64,000 nucleotides of DNA from positions 310,001 through 374,000 of the forward strand of contig JAKLGA010000006.1 in assembly GCA_022710975.1 (NCBI GenBank). The letters run 5' to 3'. Source of the stretch: Myxococcota bacterium. GTDB lineage: Bacteria; Myxococcota; B64-G9. The position numbers were made by a program, and so were the translations under genes. Positions 52,799 through 59,526 of this stretch are shown here, one piece after another; position 1 is the stretch's first letter, and each line of letters starts with the position of its first letter. Below the pieces are notes generated by a model. The model saw nothing but the letters and a program-made list of their open reading frames with translations. It was not told the origin of the DNA and made no database searches.

Positions 52799-53206
52799 AT
52801 GATGGACCGCAGATCGTTCTTCGCCCGTCTGGTCGCCGCCGCCGGCGGCGCCGCCCTGGCCTGGCTGGCGCTGCCCGGCAAGGCCTGGGCCAAGAAGATG
52901 GCCTTCGGCCTGGACAAGGCCGAGGCGCTCAAGAAGGTCGGAGGCCAGGCGCTGATCAAGCTCAAGGACAAGGAGATCCTGTTCGTGCGGGACGGCGAGG
53001 CCAGCGTGCGCGCCCTCGACCCCCTGTGCCCCCACGAGAAGTGCAAGGTCACCTACGACGACGCCTCCAAGAAGGTGGTGTGCCCCTGCCACAAGTCGAG
53101 CTTCGAGCTGGCCACGGGCAAGGTGCTGTCCGGCCCCTCGCCCAGGGGGCTGACCACCTATCCGGCCGAGCTGTCCGGCGAGAAGGTCATCGTCAGCCTG
53201 GAGTGA
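52799..53206 (+). CDS. Rieske [2Fe-2S] protein with twin-Arg signal
   Basis: 135 residues. The N terminus MDRRSFFARLVAAAGG has a Tat-like RRSFF and a hydrophobic stretch, so export folded with its cluster is likely. The cluster box CPHEKC (about 77-82) and CPCHKSSF (about 98-105) supply two Cys, two His and the extra Cys pair for a disulfide as in bc-type high-potential Rieske proteins. AGGAGG precedes the ATG. It is followed by a DUF2231 membrane protein nine bases on, and no cytochrome b is near, so it is a standalone electron carrier. Confidence 0.9.
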   Translation: MMDRRSFFARLVAAAGGAALAWLALPGKAWAKKMAFGLDKAEALKKVGGQALIKLKDKEILFVRDGEASVRALDPLCPHEKCKVTYDDASKKVVCPCHKSSFELATGKVLSGPSPRGLTTYPAELSGEKVIVSLE

Positions 53207-53214
53207 GGTCCCCC

Positions 53215-53835
53215 ATGACGCGCACCCACCTGCCTGGCGCCTGGGCCCTGGCGCTGGCCCTCGCGGCGTGCCTGCTGGCCTCCGCGCGGGCCGCCGAGCC
53301 CTCCGCCGCGGACGGCCCGGCGGGCGCTCCGGTCGAGGAGGTCGAGGACGTGGAGGTCGTCGCGGCCGGGGCCCCCGCGCCCGCCGCCCCTGCCGAGTTC
53401 GGGCTGGCGCAGGTGGCCGGCCGGTTGCACCCGGCCCTGGTCCACCTGCCGATCGCCTGGCTGCTGCTGTGGCTGCTGCTCGATGGGCTGGCCCTCGGCC
53501 TGGGGCGCGAGGGGCTGCGCCCCTGCGGCCTGATCGTGGGCTGCCTGGCCGGGCTGGCCTGCGTCCCGGCGGCCCTGAGCGGCTGGCTGCGCAGCGTGGA
53601 GCTCCTGGCCGCGGGCGCCTCCCCCGCCGTGCTGCCCACCCACCGGGCGCTGATGTGGACCACGACCGGCCTGACGCTCGCGCTGGCGCTCACGCGTTTC
53701 GGCTTCCGCCGCGGTTTCCCGCGCGGCCTGCGCTGGCCCTTCCTCCTGGCGCTGGCGGGGGCGGTGGGGCTGATGGGCTACGCCGCCCACCTGGGCGGCA
53801 AGATGGTGTTCGGCGCGGACTTCCTGCCGTTCTGA
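53215..53835 (+). CDS. DUF2231-type membrane protein
   Basis: 206 residues. Signal peptide (LALALAACLLASARA), an Ala/Pro linker, then four membrane helices starting at LHPALVHLPIAWLLLWLLL, the HPxxVHxPI-type start of DUF2231 proteins, with further His at PTHRALMWTTTG and YAAHLGG. The His pattern suggests heme or metal binding. Forms a pair with the Rieske protein nine bases upstream, which suggests the Rieske passes electrons to this membrane unit (inference). Convergent with the next lipoprotein gene. Confidence 0.82.
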   Translation: MTRTHLPGAWALALALAACLLASARAAEPSAADGPAGAPVEEVEDVEVVAAGAPAPAAPAEFGLAQVAGRLHPALVHLPIAWLLLWLLLDGLALGLGREGLRPCGLIVGCLAGLACVPAALSGWLRSVELLAAGASPAVLPTHRALMWTTTGLTLALALTRFGFRRGFPRGLRWPFLLALAGAVGLMGYAAHLGGKMVFGADFLPF

Positions 53836-53851
53836 GCCGGGACTCGGCTCA
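53833..53851. terminator. Hairpin spanning convergent stop codons
   Basis: Perfect inverted repeat TGAGCCG (53833-53839), five-base loop, CGGCTCA (53845-53851). The two arms contain the TGA stops of both convergent genes. No T-run follows, so termination may be Rho-assisted. Confidence 0.5.
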
Positions 53852-54157
53852 GCTCTTCGAGGCCTCTTCGTCCTTCTTGGGCGGATCGGCGGGCTTCTTC
53901 GGATCCTCGGGCTTCTTGGCAGGGTCTTCGGGCTTGGCCGAGGCGTCCCCGGGGCCGAACTGGAACCCGTTGTGCACCTCTTCCTGGGGCGAGCGGCCCA
54001 CGTGGGCCGCGCCGGGCTTGCCGGTGGGCGTGAAGAAGCCCTCTTCCTTCTGGGTGTAGTCGAGCACGGGCGGCTTCTGCTTGTTGCAGGCCCCCAGAGA
54101 GGCCACCGCCAGCACGCCGAAAAGGACGACCGCCAGCCACAGGATCCGCGCGCGCAT
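53849..54157 (-). CDS. Small lipoprotein, function unknown
   Basis: 102 residues. Signal ILWLAVVLFGVLAVASLGAC with Cys near residue 24. The mature chain is polar and Pro/Lys/Asp/Glu-rich, with KPEDPAKKPEDPKKPADPPK repeats before a Ser/Lys end, so a disordered tether is likely. AGGAGGTGGAGGAG lies before the ATG. Stop overlaps the hairpin shared with the DUF2231 gene. Confidence 0.7.
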   Translation of the reverse strand: MRARILWLAVVLFGVLAVASLGACNKQKPPVLDYTQKEEGFFTPTGKPGAAHVGRSPQEEVHNGFQFGPGDASAKPEDPAKKPEDPKKPADPPKKDEEASKS

Positions 54158-54184
54158 CTCCTCCACCTCCGTGAATCGTTCGAA

Positions 54185-54213
54185 GGCATAGTACACACCC
54201 GCGGACTTGTCAA
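54185..54213 (-). promoter_or_regulatory. Possible promoter of small lipoprotein gene
   Basis: Minus strand -35 TTGACA (54208-54213), 17-bp spacer, weak -10 TATGCC (54185-54190), 28 bp before the ATG at 54157. Confidence 0.45.
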
Positions 54214-54309
54214 ACGATTTCAAAGAGAAAGACTGGCGCGGGCCGGCTTGCCTGCGCGCCGGGGCGCGTGCTAGCGTCGAGCATCCATCGAACCGGGAGG
54301 CGAACGAGG

Positions 54310-57078
54310 ATGAGAAAGCTGCTCGCGATCGGCGTGGCGGGTGTGCTGCTCGGCCTGTGCATGGCGGCGTGCGACGGAGGAGGCGCCTCCTACCTCCCCT
54401 GCGTGGCCGACGCCGACTGCCCTGCGACCCAGGCGTGCCTGGCCAGCGAGTGCCACGACACGCTCGCCTGCACGCAGGACAGCGAGTGCTCCGTGGACGG
54501 CCGCGTGTGCCTGGCGGGCTACTGCAAGACCGCCGAGTGCACCCAGGACGCCGACTGCCTGGCGGGCTCCTGGTGCGTCTCGCACCAGTGCACCGACCAG
54601 CCGCAGTGCGACTGCACCCAGGACGCCGACTGCGAGGCGGACGAGGTGTGCGAGAACGGTTGTCTGTGCCGCCCGCGGCCCTGCAACTGCGCGACCGACG
54701 CAGACTGCCTGCCCTCGGAGATGTGCGAGGAGAGCTGCCGCTGCGTCACCCGCCCTCCCCGGCCCTGCGCCCAGGACGCCGAGTGCCTGGCGGGCGAGCT
54801 GTGCCTGGATTCGCTCTGCCAGGCGGCCCCCGCCTGCGCGGTCGATCCGGACTGTCCGGCCGGCACGGTGTGCGAGGGCGGGGGCTGCGTGCGCCCCTGC
54901 GCGCTGGACGGGGACTGCGAGGCCATGCACACCTGCCAGGACGGCCACTGCTTCCAGCAGTGCCTGACGGACGCCACCTGCCAGGGGGCGGGCCTCATCT
55001 GCGAGGACTCCATCTGCGTCCCGGCCCATTGCAGCCAGGACGCCGACTGCCCCGGCGCGAACGTGCGCTGCCAGGCCGGGCGCTGCGAGACCTACACGAC
55101 CTGCAGCGTGGACGCCGACTGCCCCGACCCGATCTACGAGTGCCTGGAGCAGATCTGCGAGGAGCGCCAGGCCTGCGCCATCGACGACAACTGCCCGGCC
55201 GACCAGGTGTGCTTCGAGAGCCACTGCTACCCCGTGCCCACCTGCCAGGCCGAGGCCGACTGCGGCGCGGAGCAGGACTGCATCGGCGGGCGCTGCCTGC
55301 CGCACGTGTGCCGCGGCCCGGCCGACTGCCCCGCGGAGCAGATCTGCCTGGCCGGCGAGTGCACCCCGGCCGGCAACCCGGCCCTGGTCTACGAGGTGAT
55401 CATCCTGACCCCGGGCGGGCCGATCGCCCCGGGCCAGACGCTCCAGCTCGAGGCCCTGGCGCTGACCCAGGCCGGCCAGGAGGTGCCCGGGCTGACCTTC
55501 ACCTGGGAGTCCTCCCACCCGGCCCGCGCGTCGGTGGACGCGGCCGGCTTGCTGACGGGCGAGGCCGAGGCCGGGGACGCGGCCGTGACCGCCGCGGCCG
55601 TGGGCTCGGCCCAGGTGAGCGATCCGGTGGTGTTCAGCAACGTCGGGGCGCAGCCCGCGGACACCCTGCGGGTGACCGTGGTGTCGGCCATCGATCGCTC
55701 GCCCGTGGCGGCCACGCTGGTGATGCGGGACGGGACGGGCACGGAGTACACCACCTCGTCCGCGGCGGACGGCGTGGCGACCTTCGCGGTCCCGGCCGGG
55801 CCGGTGGACGTGCACGTGTTCTCCGCCGAGCACGACTACCTGTCGATCGTCGGCACGACCTCGCGCGATCTGCTGGCGCCGCTCGCGCCCCGTTCGCTGC
55901 GCACCAGCGCCGGCGGCTTCGTGGGGCAGATGACCTACCAGGGCGACGAGAGCCTGTCGCTCGGCCTGGCCGGCACCAGCATCGCCGGGAACCTGGTCGA
56001 CCTCGGCTTCGCCGAGCTGCTCGGGCAGGTCTTCAACGTGACCGTCAGCTTCGGCGCCCAGTCCGTGACCCTGCCGCTGCCGGCCCAGCTCACGCTGATG
56101 TACAGCTACAACGGCATGCCGATCCCCATCAAGGACACCTACTACGTGCTGGGCCAGCCGGGGCTGCGCACGGCCTGGGCCCTGGGGGGCCGGATCGACG
56201 GCGGGGTGCTGTTCGATCTCCTGGGCGGGAGCGGCTCGATCGAGGCGGTGCTGATCGAGCTGCTGCCCTACTTCTCGCTGCTCGACCACGGCGTCCGCCC
56301 GACGGTGGACGTGTTCGCCATGCCGCTGGTGGCCGACGCGGACGACATCGACGGCGACGGCGACACGGGCGAGCAGCGCCCCGACTGGGCCCAGTTCACC
56401 GATCTGGACCTGGCCCCGGCGCAGCCCCAGTCCCTGGCCGTGCAGGTGAACGCGCCCGCCCTGCCCACGCTCGGCGGCGCGCAGGTGCGCACCGCGGTGA
56501 TCCTGGCGGGCTCGCTGACCGCCCTCGGCTTCACCCCGCTGGGCATGACCTCGGCCCAGAGCGACAACGGCGAGCTCGCGCCGGTGGTGATGAAGCTGGC
56601 GCCTCCGTACGGCGGCCTGGAGCAGGGTACCTACGCCACGCTGGTGCTGGGCTTCCCGCCTGGCACCCAGCAGGAGCTGCCCACCAGCGTGGCCGGGGTG
56701 ATGCGCACGGGCGCGGACCTGCCGACCCAGGTCGACTTCGCGACTGGCTTCCTGCCCTTCCCCGAGGACGCGCACTGGGACGCCGCGCTCCGCAGCCTGG
56801 TGTCCGCGGGCGTCGCCGGCGCGGGGCTCTACCGCGCGACCTTCAGCACCGACGCCGGCGCGTGGATGGTGTACATGCCCGCCAGCGGCGCGGTGGCGCT
56901 CGAGCTGCCGGAGCCGCCCGCCGGGCTGGACGATCTGGCGAGCGGCGCCAGGGTGACGCTCGACCCGATGGCGCTCGGCGCCGGGCTCGACTTCGAGGGG
57001 TTGGTGGGGTTCGACGGGGACGACCTGGATCAGCTCAACCGGCTGGCGGTGGCCTTCACCACCTTCACCCTGCCCTAG
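54310..57078 (+). CDS. Large Cys-rich surface lipoprotein with DxDC modules
   Basis: 922 residues. Lipobox LGLCMAACDGG (Cys about 21). Residues about 30-355 are some 14-16 tandem Cys modules of ~25 residues, each like DADCPATQACLASEC or QDADCEADEVCENGC, which form disulfide or Ca-binding knots; such arrays are common in Myxococcota cell-surface proteins. About 360-450 is a Big_2-like Ig domain (PGLTFTWESSHPARASVDAA). The C-terminal ~450 residues have no recognised family but contain a Ca-loop-like DADDIDGDGDTGEQ. Likely an outer-surface adhesin or sensor, function unknown. Stop overlaps the convergent PilZ stop. Confidence 0.85.
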   Translation: MRKLLAIGVAGVLLGLCMAACDGGGASYLPCVADADCPATQACLASECHDTLACTQDSECSVDGRVCLAGYCKTAECTQDADCLAGSWCVSHQCTDQPQCDCTQDADCEADEVCENGCLCRPRPCNCATDADCLPSEMCEESCRCVTRPPRPCAQDAECLAGELCLDSLCQAAPACAVDPDCPAGTVCEGGGCVRPCALDGDCEAMHTCQDGHCFQQCLTDATCQGAGLICEDSICVPAHCSQDADCPGANVRCQAGRCETYTTCSVDADCPDPIYECLEQICEERQACAIDDNCPADQVCFESHCYPVPTCQAEADCGAEQDCIGGRCLPHVCRGPADCPAEQICLAGECTPAGNPALVYEVIILTPGGPIAPGQTLQLEALALTQAGQEVPGLTFTWESSHPARASVDAAGLLTGEAEAGDAAVTAAAVGSAQVSDPVVFSNVGAQPADTLRVTVVSAIDRSPVAATLVMRDGTGTEYTTSSAADGVATFAVPAGPVDVHVFSAEHDYLSIVGTTSRDLLAPLAPRSLRTSAGGFVGQMTYQGDESLSLGLAGTSIAGNLVDLGFAELLGQVFNVTVSFGAQSVTLPLPAQLTLMYSYNGMPIPIKDTYYVLGQPGLRTAWALGGRIDGGVLFDLLGGSGSIEAVLIELLPYFSLLDHGVRPTVDVFAMPLVADADDIDGDGDTGEQRPDWAQFTDLDLAPAQPQSLAVQVNAPALPTLGGAQVRTAVILAGSLTALGFTPLGMTSAQSDNGELAPVVMKLAPPYGGLEQGTYATLVLGFPPGTQQELPTSVAGVMRTGADLPTQVDFATGFLPFPEDAHWDAALRSLVSAGVAGAGLYRATFSTDAGAWMVYMPASGAVALELPEPPAGLDDLASGARVTLDPMALGAGLDFEGLVGFDGDDLDQLNRLAVAFTTFTLP

Positions 57079-57467
57079 CCCGCCGCGGCCACCTGGTGCG
57101 CGCGCTGCATCATGTCGAGCCAGCGCGCGATCAGCCGCTCGGTCTCGAAGGGGATGTCGTCGCTGAAGGCGGCCAGCACGCCCACGTGTCCGCGCGCCGG
57201 CAGCAGCCGCTGGACCGTGGCCAGGGTCTCCACCTCCACGCCCAGGCCGACCAGCGGCAGGCGCACCCGCAGGACCTGGCCGACCAGGGGCCAGTCGGTG
57301 GTCTCGAAGTAGAAGCCCTGGATGCCGAGCTGGGCGTAGTGCTCCACGAACGCCCCGTCGCGCCCGCGGATGGCGACCGGGATCGGGAACCGCTGAGGTT
57401 CGCCTTCCAGCGCGGCCTTCTCCTGTGCGCGTCTCATGGCCTGCCTCGCTCTGGTGGTGTGGAACAT
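57075..57467 (-). CDS. PilZ-domain protein
   Basis: 130 residues. After a short basic N terminus (TRARQAMRRAQEKAALEGEP), the chain has a PilZ-like beta barrel: QRFPIPVAIRGRDGAFVEHY, GIQGFYFETTDWPLVGQVL, VEVETLATVQRLLP. The RxxxR start is shortened to PQRFPIPV, so c-di-GMP binding is uncertain; myxobacterial PilZ proteins often lack the motif. GGAGG lies five bases before the ATG. A sigma54 promoter and repeated upstream elements precede it. It ends in a 3-base overlap with the lipoprotein gene. Confidence 0.75.
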   Translation of the reverse strand: MFHTTRARQAMRRAQEKAALEGEPQRFPIPVAIRGRDGAFVEHYAQLGIQGFYFETTDWPLVGQVLRVRLPLVGLGVEVETLATVQRLLPARGHVGVLAAFSDDIPFETERLIARWLDMMQRAHQVAAAG

Positions 57468-57540
57468 TTCCGCCTCCCTTCCCGGCCCGCGTCGTGTGTG
57501 CTCCGTGCGGGCCCGCCGTCGACCTTCGTGCTGGCAAAGG

Positions 57541-57556
57541 AGCAAGGCGCGTGCCA
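57541..57556 (-). promoter_or_regulatory. Sigma54 promoter of the PilZ gene
   Basis: Minus strand: TGGCACG (57550-57556), four bases, TTGCT (57541-57545), an exact match to the -24/-12 consensus TGGCACG-N4-TTGC[AT]. It lies 74 bp before the PilZ ATG and points into it. The sequence between carries the GGAGG ribosome site. Confidence 0.8.
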
Positions 57557-57635
57557 GGCGCCCCGGGCCAGCTCGGCCCGGGCGCGCGCGCCCCAAAACG
57601 TCGGTCCGGACGCGTGATTCGCGACCTGTGAGGGA

Positions 57636-57725
57636 GCGCACACCCGCGCGATCCGGGGGCCCGCGGGTCACAGGGCTGACATCCGTGGCAGGGCGCACAC
57701 CCGTCTGCGCAGGCCGCGTGTGCGC
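57636..57725. repeat. Repeated GCGCACACCCG boxes and inverted repeat upstream of the sigma54 promoter
   Basis: GCGCACACCCG occurs at 57636-57646 and 57693-57703. The second copy pairs with GTGTGCGC (57718-57725), giving GCGCACAC-N17-GTGTGCGC. The boxes lie about 105-175 bp upstream of the predicted sigma54 start, where enhancer-binding proteins bind. A terminator role for the FAD gene upstream cannot be ruled out, though no T-run follows. Confidence 0.5.
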
Positions 57726-57729
57726 GGGA

Positions 57730-58857
57730 TCACGCCCGGGGCTCGAGCAGCAGACCGGTCAGCCAGCGCGGCACCGCCGCGGCCCAGGGGTGGAGGTCCT
57801 GGCTGCGCTCCCGGCGGGCCAGGCGCAGCAGGCGGTCGAGGCGGTCCGGATCCAGCCGGCCGACGAGCGGCGCGAGCCAGCGCAGGCGCTCGAGCCGGCC
57901 CTGGCCGGTCGCCTGCCGCCAGCGCTGCTGGTAGTCGGGCAGGGCGAAGGAGCTGCCGGCCAGGAACCGGCCGGCCGCCCGGCCGGCCAGGTGTCCGCCC
58001 GCCAGGGCGCCGGTCAGGCTGGCGAAGCCGAAGGTCGCCAGGCCATCCCCGGCCGCGAGCACGTTGGCCCGGTAGGCGTGCTGGGCGGGGGCCAGCAGGC
58101 GGACCACGGCCGCCCGCGTGGCCAGGCGCCGGCGGCCCCCGAGCCGCTCGATGCGATCGGCCAGCAACCGGTCGAGGTCCCCCGGCACGCCATGGGGGCC
58201 GAGCAGCTCCACCACGCTGGCCAGGCAGCGATCCTCGAACCCCATGGCCAGGAACCAGCGGCCGGCCTCCAGCAGGTGCAGCATCAAGGTGCCCCGCCCC
58301 ACCTCCAGGCGATCGACCTCGACCTCCCGCTGGAACAGCACGCCGAGCTTCTCCCGCCGGGGGTTGACGTGCTGGGCCACGGGGCCGTGCACGCCGTCCG
58401 CGCCCACCACCACGCGCGCCTGGTGCTCGACGTCCGCCCGCACACGGGCCTCGCGCCCGTCGGTCTGCAGCTCGCGCACCGGGTTGCCGAGCTGGACCTC
58501 GATGCCCGACGCCTCCAGCCGCCGCAGCCAGGCGCCCTTGAGCCGGCGCTCGTCGACCACCACCCGCGGGGTCTCCAGCGGCAGGAAGGCGCGCTCGCGG
58601 TGGCCGCGCAGCTCCAGGCGGTGGATCAGCCCACGCACGCCCCCCGGGACCGCCAGGTGGTGCTCCGGCAGCACCAGCTCGTCGCCGCGGGCCTCGAGCC
58701 GGGCGCCCACGGGCAGGCCCAGCCCGAGGCAGCCGCGGGCCTTCTGCACCACGCTCTCGCGGCCCTCGAGCAGCAACACCTTGCGCCCGCCGAGCTCCGC
58801 GGCGCAGGCCAGGCCGGCGTGGCCGGCGCCGACCACGATGGCGTCATACCGGGGCAT
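57730..58857 (-). CDS. FAD-dependent oxidoreductase (geranylgeranyl reductase/hydroxylase-like)
   Basis: 375 residues. N-terminal Rossmann motif DAIVVGAGHAGLACAAELGG (about 5-24); second FAD motif ANVLAAGDGLATFGFASLTG (about 275-294), with the GD that binds FAD ribityl; VVVGADGVHGPVAQHV typical of group A flavoproteins. Substrate unknown; could be a hydroxylase or a lipid-chain reductase. ATG overlaps the thymidylate kinase 3' end by 14 bases, so it is in the same operon. Confidence 0.85.
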   Translation of the reverse strand: MPRYDAIVVGAGHAGLACAAELGGRKVLLLEGRESVVQKARGCLGLGLPVGARLEARGDELVLPEHHLAVPGGVRGLIHRLELRGHRERAFLPLETPRVVVDERRLKGAWLRRLEASGIEVQLGNPVRELQTDGREARVRADVEHQARVVVGADGVHGPVAQHVNPRREKLGVLFQREVEVDRLEVGRGTLMLHLLEAGRWFLAMGFEDRCLASVVELLGPHGVPGDLDRLLADRIERLGGRRRLATRAAVVRLLAPAQHAYRANVLAAGDGLATFGFASLTGALAGGHLAGRAAGRFLAGSSFALPDYQQRWRQATGQGRLERLRWLAPLVGRLDPDRLDRLLRLARRERSQDLHPWAAAVPRWLTGLLLEPRA

Positions 58858-59518
58858 GCGCCCCCGGGTGCGCCAGGCCGAAGCGGCGCTGCAGGTCGGC
58901 CTGGAGGGAGCGAAGCACCTCGGCCGGCGGCCGGCTGCCGTCGAGCACCGCGATGGGCTCGCCCGGCAGGAGCCTGGGCAGCTCGCGGTACAGGCCCTCC
59001 AGGCGGAGCTGGATCGGATCGGTCTCGTACAGCTCGGGGGTGGCCCCGCGCCCGGAGCGGCGCCGGGCGGCGGCGGCCGCGGGGACGTCCAGCACGTAGG
59101 TGACGTCCGGGGCGCGCGCGTGACTGTTCAGCGCCCGGACCCAGGCCTGATCCCCGTCCAGCGACTGGTACAGCAGGCTCGAGTGGTAGTAGCGATCCGA
59201 CAGCACCCAGCGGCCCGACTCCAGCGCCGGCAGGACCTCGGACTCGAGGTGATCCATGCGATCCGCGGCGAACAGCAGCGCCATCACGTCGTTGCCGGGC
59301 GGGCGCGCCTCGCCCCGGCCCGGCCTGGCCACCAGGCGCCCGCGCAGCGCCTGGCGGATGAGCAGCCCGATCGGGCCGGGCGACGGCTCGTAGGTCTCGT
59401 GCACCCCGAGGCCCAGGCCGCGCAGCCACTCTCCGAGCAGGCGTGTCTGCGTGGTGGTCCCCGCGCCGTCCAGCCCCTCGAGCACCACGAACCTGGCCGC
59501 GGGGGATGACGCCTGCAT
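58844..59518 (-). CDS. tmk: Thymidylate kinase-like protein with altered P-loop
   Basis: 224 residues, normal for Tmk. FVVLEGLDGAGTTTQTRLL replaces the usual GAGKST/GAGKTT Walker A Lys with Thr. Other motifs are intact: dTMP-binding EPSPGPIG, LLFAADRMDHLESEV (DR-x motif), VLSDRYYHSSLLYQS, VTYVLDVPAAAAARRR and a lid region. Predicted to make dTDP from dTMP if the P-loop change is tolerated. GAGG before the ATG; eight bases after the TPR gene. Essential enzyme normally, so the Lys change is notable. Confidence 0.87.
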   Translation of the reverse strand: MQASSPAARFVVLEGLDGAGTTTQTRLLGEWLRGLGLGVHETYEPSPGPIGLLIRQALRGRLVARPGRGEARPPGNDVMALLFAADRMDHLESEVLPALESGRWVLSDRYYHSSLLYQSLDGDQAWVRALNSHARAPDVTYVLDVPAAAAARRRSGRGATPELYETDPIQLRLEGLYRELPRLLPGEPIAVLDGSRPPAEVLRSLQADLQRRFGLAHPGAHAPV

Positions 59519-59526
59519 CGGCTGCC

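Noticed and set aside
54236-54262. CTGGCGCGGGCCGGCTTGCC as a sigma54 promoter before the Cys-rich lipoprotein
   Set aside because: The GG and GC elements are not at the required 10-base spacing.
54271-57537. 1088-codon minus-strand frame across the Cys-rich lipoprotein
   Set aside because: Runs through the PilZ gene out of frame and has antisense composition; the plus-strand lipoprotein has signal peptide and modules.
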